Assembly: GCA_026390135.1 (NCBI GenBank)
Contig: JAPLGN010000046.1
Location: 1-64,000 of the forward strand
DNA length: 64,000 nucleotides
From: Campylobacterales bacterium
Lineage (GTDB): Bacteria > Campylobacterota > Campylobacteria > Campylobacterales > Sulfurimonadaceae
Direction of reading: 5' to 3'
Part shown: piece by piece, positions 30,258 through 40,822 of the stretch
How positions within the stretch are numbered: the stretch's first letter is position 1
Layout: the number at the start of each line of letters is the position of its first letter
Program-made: the position numbers and the translations under genes
Notes under the pieces: generated by a model
Databases searched by the model: none
What the model was told of the DNA's origin: nothing
The model's input: the letters and a program-made list of their open reading frames with translations, nothing else

Positions 30258-31610
30258 ATGTCCTCTTTTACATCTTTACCTCTTCATGCACCACTTCAAA
30301 CTGCCCTAAAACGGTTAAATTTCAACACCATGACCCCCATCCAAGCCCAATCACTTCCTGTGATTTTAAAAGGAAGCGACGTCGTTGCGCAAGCCTCTAC
30401 AGGGAGCGGTAAAACGCTAGCCTTTGCTTTAGGAATTTTACAAAATGTTAATCCAAGATACTTTGCAGCCCAAGCACTTGTTTTATGCCCGACACGTGAG
30501 CTTGCTGAACAAGTAGCAAAAGTTATCCGCTCGTGTGCCTCTGAAATCGGGAATATAAAACTACTCACCTTGTGTGGCGGTGTCCCTATGAAAGCTCAAC
30601 GACATTCATTGACACATGGAGCACATATTATCGTCGGTACTCCGGGACGTGTTCTCAAACTTTTAAGTATGGATGACCTTGATCTCAAATCATGTTCTAT
30701 GAGCGTTTTGGATGAAGCGGATCAAATGGTTGATATGGGATTTATCGACGACATTGAAGCTATTTTTGCCTTTTTACCCTCACCTAAACAAACACTCTTA
30801 TTTTCAGCCACTTATCCAGAATCAATACGAGAACTCTCTTCTAAACTAACCAATAATCCTGTTTTCATCAAAACGCAAATCAGCGAAAAAGCTCCAGCTA
30901 TTACCGAAATAGCCTACATTGTAAACGATAAGACTGCTGCACTAAACAGTGTTCTTCGTCATCACTCTATTACCAATGCTATTATTTTTTGCAATACCAA
31001 AGTAGTAGCGGCCGAATTATGCGAAACACTTAATTATGCAGGCATACACGCCTTAACTTTGCATGGTGATATGGAACAATTTGATCGTAATGAGGCTATT
31101 ATTCAGTTTCGAAATGGAAGCGCACCCTTCCTCGTAGCCACGGATGTTGCCGGTCGCGGTATTGATATTGCAGAGCTTGATGCTATTATCAATTATGATG
31201 TCCCTCAGCAACTCGATCGCTACATCCACCGAATTGGTCGAACAGGTCGTGCGGGAATGGATGGGACGGCTATAACATTGGTTAGTTCTCACCAAATCGA
31301 ATCATTTAAAGCACTTGATCGTAACATAGAAATTCAAGACCTTCCATCAAGCCGAAGCAATCATGATGTGTCCACATTGATGCAAACTATTTGTATTGAT
31401 GCAGGAAAAAAAGATAAACTTCGCGCTGGAGATATCGTCGGTGCTTTGATACACGAAGGCGGTCTTACAAAAGAGCAAATAGGTAAGATTGATCAACAAG
31501 ATCATCTAAGCTATGTGGCAATTGAACGTTCCATTGCTGCTTCAGTTCATCAAAAAATTCAAAAACGCCCCATAAAAGGGAAAGTTTTCAGGATATGGCT
31601 GTTAGACTAA
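30258..31610 (+). CDS. dbpA: DEAD-box ATP-dependent RNA helicase DbpA-like
   Basis: ASTGSGKT, DEAD, SAT, HRIGRTGRAG motifs and a DbpA-like C-terminal domain. Confidence 0.85.
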   Translation: MSSFTSLPLHAPLQTALKRLNFNTMTPIQAQSLPVILKGSDVVAQASTGSGKTLAFALGILQNVNPRYFAAQALVLCPTRELAEQVAKVIRSCASEIGNIKLLTLCGGVPMKAQRHSLTHGAHIIVGTPGRVLKLLSMDDLDLKSCSMSVLDEADQMVDMGFIDDIEAIFAFLPSPKQTLLFSATYPESIRELSSKLTNNPVFIKTQISEKAPAITEIAYIVNDKTAALNSVLRHHSITNAIIFCNTKVVAAELCETLNYAGIHALTLHGDMEQFDRNEAIIQFRNGSAPFLVATDVAGRGIDIAELDAIINYDVPQQLDRYIHRIGRTGRAGMDGTAITLVSSHQIESFKALDRNIEIQDLPSSRSNHDVSTLMQTICIDAGKKDKLRAGDIVGALIHEGGLTKEQIGKIDQQDHLSYVAIERSIAASVHQKIQKRPIKGKVFRIWLLD

Positions 31611-31641
31611 CAATAACTTTTTATAAGTAGGAGTAATTTTT

Positions 31642-32130
31642 ATGGCCAATCAAGAATTAACTTTTGGAGAAGAAGAATTTATTGTCTCCAAAACGGACTT
31701 AAAAGGGAAAATTACGTATGGTAATGCCCTATTTATTAAAATATCAGGGTATGATGAAACCGAACTGATCGATCAGCCCCATAATATTCTCCGACATAGT
31801 GATATGCCAGCCGTCGTTTTTAAACTTTTATGGAAAGAGATCCAAGCGGGTAAAGAGATATTTGCCTATGTAAAAAATAAAAATAAAAATGATGACTTTT
31901 ATTGGGTATTTGCCCACGTAACCCCCTCTTTTACTGCTAATCGCGCTATCTCTAATTATCATTCTGTACGTCGTAAGCCGTCCAAAAATGCAATCAATGT
32001 GATCAAACCTCTCTATGAAATGTTATTGCAAAAAGAGAAAAGCGAAGGCATTAAAGCATCTGAAGAATTGCTGCTTAAAATATTAAAAGACAAAGGGGTC
32101 TCATATGAACAATTTATCCTCTCTCTCTAA
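31642..32130 (+). CDS. PAS-domain redox/energy-taxis sensor (Aer N-terminus/CetB-like)
   Basis: [52 protein letters not shown]. Confidence 0.8.
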   Translation: MANQELTFGEEEFIVSKTDLKGKITYGNALFIKISGYDETELIDQPHNILRHSDMPAVVFKLLWKEIQAGKEIFAYVKNKNKNDDFYWVFAHVTPSFTANRAISNYHSVRRKPSKNAINVIKPLYEMLLQKEKSEGIKASEELLLKILKDKGVSYEQFILSL

Positions 32131-33559
32131 AGTACAATATGCCAATATAGTGTCCATTTTACTTTTTGTGATTGGATTAACTATCGAAACATTTTTAGAT
32201 GGATGGAATTGGATTCGCATTTTAACATTACTTAATTTTGCGTTGGCATGGTATGTTTTTATCAATATTCGCCGTACACAAGAAATAATTCGTGGTGTTT
32301 CTGTCGTTATTAATGGAGCAGAAAAAGGATACCTTGAAAATCGAATTACCCATATCAGTGATTTTGGTGAATTAAAAGATCTTTGCTGGAATACCAATAA
32401 TATGCTTGATCAGATTGAAGTCGTTATGCGTGAAATACAAGCCAGTGTCAATGCAGCCAGTCGTGATGAGTATCATCGTATTATCCTCATTCAAGGGCTT
32501 CATGGTGAATTCAAAGAAGCAAGTACTCATGTTAACAAAGCAATCTCTTCAATGCTGGCTAACCATACACACATTCAAAAAACAGTCTTAAGTGGAGAAT
32601 TGGGTCAAATCGGTGCAGGGGTTAGCGGAGGGTTAAAAGTTATTCAAGGGGATTTGCAAAATACAATAGCAAGACTTGACAATATTACCACAATTTCACA
32701 CTCCACATCTACACGATCATCTGAAACGGTCGATGAACTCGAAGCGATTATTGCACGTCTCAATCATTTGATTGAATTGGTTCAGATATCGGCTGATTCT
32801 ATCCAATCACTGAATGACAAAACAGGCGAGATCACCTCTGTCGTCAATTTGATCAAAGACATTGCCGATCAAACCAATCTATTAGCTCTCAATGCTGCTA
32901 TTGAAGCGGCACGGGCGGGTGAACACGGACGAGGGTTCGCCGTTGTAGCAGATGAAGTGCGTAAACTGGCTGAGCGTACCCAAAAAGCAACCGGTGAAAT
33001 TGCGATTGCCGTTCAAACACTCCAACAAGAGACCACCGAAATTTACTCTAATTCTGAGTCGATGAATGCTATTGCCTCAGAGTCGAGTCAATCAATCGAA
33101 TCCTTTCACTCAACACTCCAAAATTTCAATAGAGATGCCACTTCAACCTCAGAACAAGCAAAAATAATCGAAAACACTACCTTTATTACCCTCGCAAAAA
33201 TTGATCATATTATGTTTAAATCCAACTCATATATTTCCATTATCAATGCCGATACTACCAAATGGAAACCCGTCGATCATCACCAATGCCGACTGGGGCA
33301 ATGGTATGAGAGCGGTGCAGGAAAAGAGCGTTTTTCACATCTTTCAAACTACAAGTTAATTGATGAGCCACACAGTAAGGTTCACAAATATTCTATGGAT
33401 AATTTCAAATTTATTGAAAATAGTGATAAAACAGTAGAGAATAAAAAAGAGATTATTGAAAACTTTACGGCAATGGAAGAGTCAAGTGAGAAACTATTCG
33501 TGATTATGGATGATCTTATCCGAGAGTCTGAAGCTGACCTCAATAGCCACCGAAAATAG
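32105..33559 (+). CDS. Methyl-accepting chemotaxis protein with C-terminal CZB zinc-binding domain (CetA-like)
   Basis: [50 protein letters not shown] hairpin; [25 protein letters not shown] motif. Confidence 0.88.
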   Translation: MNNLSSLSKVQYANIVSILLFVIGLTIETFLDGWNWIRILTLLNFALAWYVFINIRRTQEIIRGVSVVINGAEKGYLENRITHISDFGELKDLCWNTNNMLDQIEVVMREIQASVNAASRDEYHRIILIQGLHGEFKEASTHVNKAISSMLANHTHIQKTVLSGELGQIGAGVSGGLKVIQGDLQNTIARLDNITTISHSTSTRSSETVDELEAIIARLNHLIELVQISADSIQSLNDKTGEITSVVNLIKDIADQTNLLALNAAIEAARAGEHGRGFAVVADEVRKLAERTQKATGEIAIAVQTLQQETTEIYSNSESMNAIASESSQSIESFHSTLQNFNRDATSTSEQAKIIENTTFITLAKIDHIMFKSNSYISIINADTTKWKPVDHHQCRLGQWYESGAGKERFSHLSNYKLIDEPHSKVHKYSMDNFKFIENSDKTVENKKEIIENFTAMEESSEKLFVIMDDLIRESEADLNSHRK

Positions 33560-33565
33560 TCTATA

Positions 33566-33593
33566 TCTTTAGTATCATATCTGATACTAAAGA
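33566..33593. terminator. Hairpin between convergent mcp and gapA
   Basis: TCTTTAGTATCA tatc TGATACTAAAGA, perfect 12-bp stem. Confidence 0.6.
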
Positions 33594-33601
33594 TTCAATA
33601 A

Positions 33602-34600
33602 TTATTTGTGATTCCCAACTAAAACCGTCATATCAACTAGACGACTGCTGTAACCCCACTCATTGTCATACCAGGCTAAGACTTTAACAGTATTGCCATC
33701 GACGACACTTGTCATATCAGGAACATACGTCGCACTGTATGTAGAACCGATAAAATCGCAGGAAACACGCTTATCATTGTCCACTTCGACCAGTCCTTTA
33801 AATACACCTCTACTCGCATTGTTAAATGCTTCGTGAATCTCTTCTTTGGTAACACTTCTAGAGAGGTTTGCTGTCAAATCGACCACAGATACATCGGGAG
33901 TCGGAACACGCATCGCATAGCCGTTAAGCTTCCCTTGCAAGTGAGGCATAACTTTTCCGATTGCTTTTGCAGCACCAGTAGAAGTTGGAATCATATTCAA
34001 TGCAGCAGCACGAGCGCGACGAGGATCTTTTTCGTGCTTAACGTCCAATATATTTTGGTCATTCGTATAAGAATGAATTGTAGTCATCAGAGCATTTTTA
34101 ATCCCAAAGGCATCATCAAGTACTTTACAAATCGGTCCTAAACAGTTGGTAGTACAGCTAGCATTAGAAATAATTGCTTCACCTTTATACTCACTCGAAT
34201 TTACCCCAATCACATACATCGGAGTATCATCTTTTGCAGGTGCAGATATAACAACTTTACGTACACCATTTTTAAGATGTTTTTTACAACTCTCTTGATC
34301 TAAAAACACGCCTGTACATTCGATTACAACTTCTGCACCAACACTTCCAAAGTCAACCTTATCGGCATCACGTTCACGAAACATACGTACATTCTTTCCG
34401 CCGATAGAAATCGTATTATCATCAATGACTTTTGCGTCAATTCCACGATGAACACTGTCAAATTTTAATAAATATTCAAGCATTTCGGGCTTTGATGTAG
34501 TATTAAGCGCTACTAACTCTATATCATCGCGTTCTGCAATGATTTTAGCAACGATAATCCCGATTCGACCAGTTCCATTGATTGCTACTTTAAGTGCCAT
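33602..34600 (-). CDS. gapA: Glyceraldehyde-3-phosphate dehydrogenase, type I
   Basis: NGTGRIG, SNASCTTNCLGP catalytic motif, WYDNEWGYS. Confidence 0.95.
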   Translation of the reverse strand: MALKVAINGTGRIGIIVAKIIAERDDIELVALNTTSKPEMLEYLLKFDSVHRGIDAKVIDDNTISIGGKNVRMFRERDADKVDFGSVGAEVVIECTGVFLDQESCKKHLKNGVRKVVISAPAKDDTPMYVIGVNSSEYKGEAIISNASCTTNCLGPICKVLDDAFGIKNALMTTIHSYTNDQNILDVKHEKDPRRARAAALNMIPTSTGAAKAIGKVMPHLQGKLNGYAMRVPTPDVSVVDLTANLSRSVTKEEIHEAFNNASRGVFKGLVEVDNDKRVSCDFIGSTYSATYVPDMTSVVDGNTVKVLAWYDNEWGYSSRLVDMTVLVGNHK

Positions 34601-34674
34601 GAAGTCTCCTGAAAAATTTCAATATATAAATTATTGTAACAAAAAATGGCTAAAAGTGGGATAAGAAAAGAAGA

Positions 34675-34695
34675 ATGCCCCGACACCGGAGGCAT
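34675..34695 (-). terminator. Candidate terminator of the 34705..35226 gene
   Basis: Minus strand ATGCCTC...GGGGCAT stem followed by TTCTTCTTTTCTT. Confidence 0.45.
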
Positions 34696-34704
34696 AAATT
34701 AGGA

Positions 34705-35226
34705 TTAATAACTGTACGTAACTGTAACAGGAATTTGTTTAAGAGGCTCATCACTTTGAATACGAATCTCTTTGCCTTTAAATTTTGCAATATTTAAATA
34801 TCCATCAATAACCTGATGTGACTTGGTTGCATAAACTGTCTCGCATCTACGAACCGTTTGATACGAGGTAGTTTGAGGTGTATTGTATTTACTTCCTACG
34901 TTTTGACCCGCCAATACACCTAAAACAGCACCACCGATGGTAGCAGCTGTTTTACCTTTACCACCACCTATTTGGTGACCTAAAACACCACCGAGCGCAC
35001 CACCTGCAACTGCGCCGACAACATCACCATTTCCAGTACCGCCACTTGAAACTGCTTCTTGTATATCTCTGCACTGCTGAGTTGGGATCTCTTCACTAAT
35101 GGTTGTATAAATAGGATTTGAACTACTTACTTTAATGTATTCCATTGTTGTGAATCCCTCGGCTGATAAAACAGTCGTTCCCAATATCATTGCTAAAATC
35201 AAAGTATTTTGTTTCTTCATTATCAT
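34705..35226 (-). CDS. Glycine-zipper 2TM domain envelope protein
   Basis: Signal peptide; VGAVAGGALGGVLGHQIGGGKGKTAATIGGAVLGVLAGQNVG. Confidence 0.8.
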   Translation of the reverse strand: MIMKKQNTLILAMILGTTVLSAEGFTTMEYIKVSSSNPIYTTISEEIPTQQCRDIQEAVSSGGTGNGDVVGAVAGGALGGVLGHQIGGGKGKTAATIGGAVLGVLAGQNVGSKYNTPQTTSYQTVRRCETVYATKSHQVIDGYLNIAKFKGKEIRIQSDEPLKQIPVTVTYSY

Positions 35227-35292
35227 TATTTATTCCTATTTTTGATGCATATTTAACATTATAAGGGTCAATCGTTAATCGATTGTGAATAC

Positions 35293-35913
35293 TCAGACTT
35301 TAGGATAAAGTAGATTATTTATTCTTTCATAAATATCCAATATTTCACTCTTTTTTTCGAAAAAACTGTTTTTATTGGCAATGAGATGCGTCGTTGATTC
35401 CATAATCGTCTCAACCACTTCAAGACCGTTTTGTTTCATCGTACTGCCTGTTTCAACCACGTCAACAATCATATCGGCAAGCCCAACAAGAGGTGCAAGT
35501 TCGATCGAACCGTACAGTTTAATAATATCCGCAGCCACAGCTCGTTCTGCAAAATAGCGCTTGGTGATATTCACCATTTTCGTCGCCACTTTGATTTCAC
35601 TTTTCGTAAAATCAGGTTTTTCGCCCGCGCGCATACCGATAGCAACACGGCATTTTCCTTTTTGTAAATCCAGAAGACGAATAACGTCCAATCCCTGTTC
35701 TTCAAGCGTATCAAGACCCACAACCCCTATATCAGCCGCTTGGTGATAGACATACGTGGCAACATCTTGGTTACGAACGAGCAAAAATTTAAAATGTTCC
35801 GTTTGTAAAATCAGCTTTCGATCATCAAACTTGAAACTGCTTCCGAAAATCGTCTCAAAAATTTCGAGTGTATCCTCTGCGATTCGTCCTTTTGGTAATG
35901 CAACACTTAACAT
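35293..35913 (-). CDS. hisG: ATP phosphoribosyltransferase, short form
   Basis: MLSVALPKGRIAEDTLEIFE...VVETGSTMKQNGL. Confidence 0.93.
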   Translation of the reverse strand: MLSVALPKGRIAEDTLEIFETIFGSSFKFDDRKLILQTEHFKFLLVRNQDVATYVYHQAADIGVVGLDTLEEQGLDVIRLLDLQKGKCRVAIGMRAGEKPDFTKSEIKVATKMVNITKRYFAERAVAADIIKLYGSIELAPLVGLADMIVDVVETGSTMKQNGLEVVETIMESTTHLIANKNSFFEKKSEILDIYERINNLLYPKV

Positions 35914-36533
35914 TGTGAACCTTTATCTATGAGCTTTTTCATCCCTTTGAAAATCAAGGTCTCATCCACAATAACTTCCTTCAAAAATGAAGATAAGAGA
36001 TGTGCATCGCCTCCCGTTACGTAAATAGGGTTTCTATAACTCTTAATTGACTGAATCAAAGGAGCTAGGAATCCTAACGTAATGGCATCAGGGGTATTTT
36101 TCGCCATTATAGTCAAATCAACCTCAAAGTTAAATGACGTTGCAAGTGCTGGCGACAATCTAGAGTATGCTTCTTGTGCTGCTCGAAGTCCAAGAGCAAT
36201 AAATCCGCCTTTATAGATAGCATCTTTCATCACATCGACGGTAATCGCACTCCCCGCATCCACAATCACCCCATCCTCAATCGCTTCACACACCATAATC
36301 CGATCAAGCCCCATTGTCGGATAATATTTATCCCAATCAATGAGTGTCGCACAATTGTGCCAGTTTGGTAAATCCCCTAGCATTTTAGAAAAACTGCCAT
36401 TAACACAGCAGTACCACATTTCACCCTCAAGTAATTCAGGCTGAAATTCTGTAAGTACGATTTTTCGGTACACACCGTTTTCAAAAATATCAGCCGTTGT
36501 GTTGCCTATGTCACATAAAATTATTTTTTTCAT
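35907..36533 (-). CDS. coaX: Type III pantothenate kinase
   Basis: CDIGNTTADIF, GLDRIM, DAGSAITVDV, GGFIALGL motifs. Confidence 0.88.
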   Translation of the reverse strand: MKKIILCDIGNTTADIFENGVYRKIVLTEFQPELLEGEMWYCCVNGSFSKMLGDLPNWHNCATLIDWDKYYPTMGLDRIMVCEAIEDGVIVDAGSAITVDVMKDAIYKGGFIALGLRAAQEAYSRLSPALATSFNFEVDLTIMAKNTPDAITLGFLAPLIQSIKSYRNPIYVTGGDAHLLSSFLKEVIVDETLIFKGMKKLIDKGSQC

Positions 36534-37414
36534 TTTAATCTCCCTATAATATCCAATGAACCCACATCAAACTTTGAAAATGCAAACCACTTTTTACCCA
36601 AATCTTTGAGACTTGCACCGATATGATAAACTTCTTTACCATCAATTATCAAAAACCTATCGTGTGAAGAATCAAACTTTTTTAGCTCTATATTCGGATA
36701 TTGGGCATTATGTTTTTGTAAATCAAGTTCTAGCTGTTTGGTGATATTTTTGGTGTAAATAGTCGTTTTAACTTTTGCTTCTCTTTTGGATAGCAACGTC
36801 AAAACTGTATCATCAATATAGTTATCAATTAATACAATACTTTCATCAGCACTTTTTATCAAATCAGAGACAAAAATATACGCATCATATACTTGTCCAT
36901 CGTAAAAAATTCCTTGTTTAGGTTTGATAGATTTGTCTTCGATGGCGCTAAATATTTTTTCAAATCTTTCATCGCTTTTTGACTCATAAGTGATTTGTCT
37001 TTTTTCGATTTGCTCAATCTTTGAAAATAATTCACTATTTGAAGCAATTACTTGTCGCATTTGTATAAAAGTTCTCATTATTTTCACGCTAATCTCTACC
37101 GCTATATCACTTCGTAAAACTGCACTGAGCATAGAAACGCCTTGCTCTGTAAAAACATAAGGATTTACCGTCGAATGTTTCAGACTATTCAACCGGTCAC
37201 AATTTGTGACCAGTTCATTTTTTTCTATGACTGTCAGTTGAAATCTAAAATCAGAGGGAAATCTATCCTCATTTCTTTTGACTGCCTGATTAAAAACTTT
37301 TGTCTCCACTCCATAAAGCTCCGCTAAATCCCTATCCAGCACCACTTGCAATCCGCGAATGGTGTAGATTTTGTTTTTGATATTGTCGTCGATGGAGGCG
37401 GTGACTTCGTTCAT
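36530..37414 (-). CDS. ORF6N-domain DNA-binding protein with C-terminal PLD/HKD-like domain
   Basis: YTIRGLQVVLDRDLAELYGVETKVFNQAVKRNEDRFPSDFRFQLT (ORF6N); C-term SSHDRFLIIDGKEVYHIGASLKDLGKKWFAFSK. Confidence 0.8.
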   Translation of the reverse strand: MNEVTASIDDNIKNKIYTIRGLQVVLDRDLAELYGVETKVFNQAVKRNEDRFPSDFRFQLTVIEKNELVTNCDRLNSLKHSTVNPYVFTEQGVSMLSAVLRSDIAVEISVKIMRTFIQMRQVIASNSELFSKIEQIEKRQITYESKSDERFEKIFSAIEDKSIKPKQGIFYDGQVYDAYIFVSDLIKSADESIVLIDNYIDDTVLTLLSKREAKVKTTIYTKNITKQLELDLQKHNAQYPNIELKKFDSSHDRFLIIDGKEVYHIGASLKDLGKKWFAFSKFDVGSLDIIGRLK

Positions 37415-37489
37415 CTATTATTCCTCAAATTTTGCTTCATTGTACCCTATCGCTCGAAAATGGGGGGAAATATGGCAGGATGAAAAATT

Positions 37490-37867
37490 TTAAAGTCCAA
37501 GCTGTTTTTTCAAATAATCTTTTCCAAGTTCTATGATTAGCGGCAAACTAAAACCACCAATTTCAACTGTTTTAGCTTTTACAATCTCCCATGTATTTTG
37601 TTGTCTGATTGTGTCTAAAAAATCTTGTCCCTCAGAAGTGACAGTAGTAATGATAAAATCTCTTGTACTATTTATATATTTTTCTTCCCTTGCTCCAATA
37701 AAGTTAGCTTCAACCAATAATCCTATATGATAGAGCAATTTTTCAATAGAAAGTGTTTCATTTTGCATGGTTCCAAATAATCTATCACTTGTAAAATTCT
37801 TACCGTATTCCATCTTATCTTCTAAGACAAGCATAATCTCACGAATTAAGTCTAAATCCCGTTTCAT
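37490..37867 (-). CDS. DUF2513-like winged-helix protein
   Basis: MKRDLDLIREIMLVLED start and YHIGLLVEANFI pattern. Confidence 0.7.
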   Translation of the reverse strand: MKRDLDLIREIMLVLEDKMEYGKNFTSDRLFGTMQNETLSIEKLLYHIGLLVEANFIGAREEKYINSTRDFIITTVTSEGQDFLDTIRQQNTWEIVKAKTVEIGGFSLPLIIELGKDYLKKQLGL

Positions 37868-37965
37868 CCTGTTTTCCTCTTAGAAATTTTCGGTTCATCA
37901 CCCTTATTATACGTAAAAAAGCAAAAGTAATGAAAAATTATGTCAATTTGAAATAAAAAGGAGAG

Positions 37966-37994
37966 GGATTCCGTATCAAGCACGGAATGACGGA
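37966..37994. repeat. Dispersed palindromic repeat (partial) overlapping the xer gene 3' end
   Basis: GGATTCCGTATCAAGCACGGAATGACGG. Confidence 0.6.
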
Positions 37995-38815
37995 GAAAGA
38001 GCCATCGGGTGACACTCTAAAACCGTTGCTTGCAAATTATGCTTCTGCACATGAGTATAAATCTGTGTCGTGAGCAAGGAAGCGTGTCCTAACAACTCTT
38101 GAACGACACGTAAATCAGCACCACCTAAAATAAGTCCTGTCGCATACGAATGACGGAGAGCATGAGGGGATACTCCTAGATATTTTTGGGTGATTTTAAA
38201 GGCGGAAATACGGCTTAAGGGTTCATAGCGATAGTTCATCCATAGAGAGTGTTGTTTAATGCATGGGCATGCATCTTGGTAAGCACGTAATGCTTTTAAC
38301 GCCTCTTGCGCGATTGGAATGTAGCGCTCTTTTTCCCCTTTACCGTGACGGACTCGCAGCCACTCTCCCTCTATATCATCTTCTTGTACGGCTAAACACT
38401 CACTAATCCTAGTCCCCGTCGCATATAAAAAAAGGATTAATGCATAATCACGCTGTCCTAGCCAATCACTTCGGTCAATAGACTTCAATCCACGCATGAT
38501 GGATTCAAACGGTAAATATTTTGGAAGCGTTTTAGGAACTTTTGAGAGTGAAAATTTGGTTGAGTTTGAGTCAAAACGCTGATTGTGGCAAAAATCTAAA
38601 AAAGAGTTAATAGCTGATAGTTTTCGGTTGAGTGTCCGTTTATTTTCAATCTTTGAAAGAGCTTTAAAAATAGAAGCACTGTCTAATCCAACAAGTGCCC
38701 CTGATGCTACCGTCTCAATCTCCGTTAAATCATAACGATATGCTTCAATGGTTTTAGGGCTAAGAGCTTTTATTATCGTGATGTATTCTAAAAAAGCCTC
38801 AACTCCTGATGACAT
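37976..38815 (-). CDS. Tyrosine recombinase, XerH/XerC-like
   Basis: TRISECLAVQ, HALRHSYATGLILGGADLRVVQELLGHASLLTTQIYTHV catalytic motifs. Confidence 0.88.
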   Translation of the reverse strand: MSSGVEAFLEYITIIKALSPKTIEAYRYDLTEIETVASGALVGLDSASIFKALSKIENKRTLNRKLSAINSFLDFCHNQRFDSNSTKFSLSKVPKTLPKYLPFESIMRGLKSIDRSDWLGQRDYALILFLYATGTRISECLAVQEDDIEGEWLRVRHGKGEKERYIPIAQEALKALRAYQDACPCIKQHSLWMNYRYEPLSRISAFKITQKYLGVSPHALRHSYATGLILGGADLRVVQELLGHASLLTTQIYTHVQKHNLQATVLECHPMALSPSFRA

Positions 38816-39810
38816 TATTTAATTTCAATGTACCGATCGTTAAAATAAATTTTTCCATCTCCAACAAAAACAGTATCATGCTTCATATCAATATCATACA
38901 CATCGCTAGAGAGCAAATTTTTACTCAAAGCAATCATGTATCCACCCTGCTCCAAAACATAAACTCTATCATTTTGGACGCTGATTCCAACAAAATGTGC
39001 AAATGGAAATTTTTTCTTCGCTTTATACTGTAATGTAGGACTAAGAGCGACGACTTCACCTTGCTTTGTCGTCAACCAAACACCATCCTCGGTATAAGCA
39101 ATATCACGTACTTCGTATTTCTCACGGTTCTCTTTTTGTGAAAGAGATAATACTGTATTACCCGTGGCCGCAACCATATTATTTTCAATCACATTCAAAT
39201 AGGTAATATTGTTAAAATACTCTTCCGAACCAACAATAATTGAACGCAACAACTTCTTGTCCGTTGCATTGACAATAACAATTTTTCCATCTAAACTCAA
39301 AAATACTACCAAATCTTTCAAAAAGTACGGATTGGCTATTCGAGCATCAACTGCTATGGGTGCGTTAGAACTTTCTTTAAAGGTCATTTTTTTTGTTTCT
39401 AATGAATACAATGCCATTTCATTATTTCCAAATAAAATAGCAAGGACATCACCTTGTACACTGGCAGAAGCAACGGTTCGTTTCAAATCAACAACGACAT
39501 GTTCACTTACACCGTCTTCAGGAATTAATTCTAAATCATTGGTATTGTTTTGAGTAATTATCCACCCATCACTGATATTGAGCAAACGAAAGTCAGCAGG
39601 AACTTTTTGCTTTTTTTCTCCTGCTTTAGTAAGAATATTTCCATTTTTTAATATGGCACCTGATTGTGTCACTTGCGAGATAGGGGCACTTAAATGTCCA
39701 GCACTACGCCATTCACCTTTAATACTTACCGGTTTATAGACTTCTTTTTGTGCACAACCACTCAATATAAGTATACTGGCAACACTTAAACTTGCCCATA
39801 GATATTTCAT
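38815..39810 (-). CDS. Lipoprotein with beta-propeller-like repeats (BamB-like)
   Basis: Lipobox LSGC; repeated beta-propeller-like segments; downstream of a YfgM-like gene. Confidence 0.55.
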   Translation of the reverse strand: MKYLWASLSVASILILSGCAQKEVYKPVSIKGEWRSAGHLSAPISQVTQSGAILKNGNILTKAGEKKQKVPADFRLLNISDGWIITQNNTNDLELIPEDGVSEHVVVDLKRTVASASVQGDVLAILFGNNEMALYSLETKKMTFKESSNAPIAVDARIANPYFLKDLVVFLSLDGKIVIVNATDKKLLRSIIVGSEEYFNNITYLNVIENNMVAATGNTVLSLSQKENREKYEVRDIAYTEDGVWLTTKQGEVVALSPTLQYKAKKKFPFAHFVGISVQNDRVYVLEQGGYMIALSKNLLSSDVYDIDMKHDTVFVGDGKIYFNDRYIEIK

Positions 39811-40406
39811 TATTTCACTCCGTAATGGCTTAGCATTTGTGCTAGTGGATAAACTGCCGAATCTTCTTTGATCAATGCCAAAGAAGTATGCGCAGCTTTG
39901 CTATCACCTTGTTGAATTGATAATACTGCTAATTCAATGACGGCTAACTCATGATAAATTGAGCCTTGTTTTTTACTGTATGCATCCAAAGCCTTATCGT
40001 CTTTTGACAAAACAGCACTCTCATACGATGCAATATCAGCTACTTCAAAACTACTGGCACCTTTAAGTGTTTGAAGCGTTTTTAAATCATTGTCACGCAA
40101 TGCTTTAGACAAACTGTACAATTCATACAATGGTCCACCTTGTGATGAAAGCTCTTTCAATGCATTTTGATCCATAGGATTCATCAACAAAGTATTAAGT
40201 GCTGTATTGGCACGCTCTACTTTAGCATCATGTATCATTTGATAAGCAACACTTCCACCCAGTCCCAAAAGCAATACAATAACAGATGCAATCATCGGTT
40301 TTTGATATTTCTTGACAAAACGCTCCGTTCTAACGGCACTTTCGAAAAATTTTTCTTCCGAATTTAGCTCATCTTTTAGAGCTTGCATATTTTCTTTTAG
40401 GTTCAA
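39810..40406 (-). CDS. Membrane-anchored TPR-like protein (YfgM-like)
   Basis: Cytosolic N-term, one TM (MIASVIVLLLGLGGSVAYQMI), helical repeats. Confidence 0.55.
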   Translation of the reverse strand: MNLKENMQALKDELNSEEKFFESAVRTERFVKKYQKPMIASVIVLLLGLGGSVAYQMIHDAKVERANTALNTLLMNPMDQNALKELSSQGGPLYELYSLSKALRDNDLKTLQTLKGASSFEVADIASYESAVLSKDDKALDAYSKKQGSIYHELAVIELAVLSIQQGDSKAAHTSLALIKEDSAVYPLAQMLSHYGVK

Positions 40407-40526
40407 AAGGACTCCTATAGATATTTGACTATTTTGCTACAATAATAACTCAACTGTTGTTAAAATTCCGTAAAGCCTATTTTTTCGCTACAATATTGGA
40501 ATAAAATTCTCTGTAGGTTATTAACC

Positions 40527-40817
40527 ATGAAAATCGATGAAAAACTTTTACAACGTCTAGAAAAACTTTCCTATCTTCAAATACCAGATGAAAACCGAGC
40601 TCAAATGATTGAACAGATGTCTGAAATAGTCTCTTTTGTTGATAATCTTTCTGAATTGAATACGGATGGAATCAACCCCACTTTTTCGATGGATACGTCT
40701 GCAACACTTTTGCGTGAAGACGTTGGAATTGTTGATCGAAAAATAAATGATGATATTTTAGCGCACTCACCTCATGCACAAGAACACTTTTTTATCGTTC
40801 CTAAAATCATTGAGTAA
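40527..40817 (+). CDS. gatC: Asp-tRNA(Asn)/Glu-tRNA(Gln) amidotransferase subunit C
   Basis: LEKLSYLQIPDENRAQMIEQMSEIVSFVDNLSELNTDGINPT. Confidence 0.9.
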   Translation: MKIDEKLLQRLEKLSYLQIPDENRAQMIEQMSEIVSFVDNLSELNTDGINPTFSMDTSATLLREDVGIVDRKINDDILAHSPHAQEHFFIVPKIIE

Positions 40818-40822
40818 TCTGA

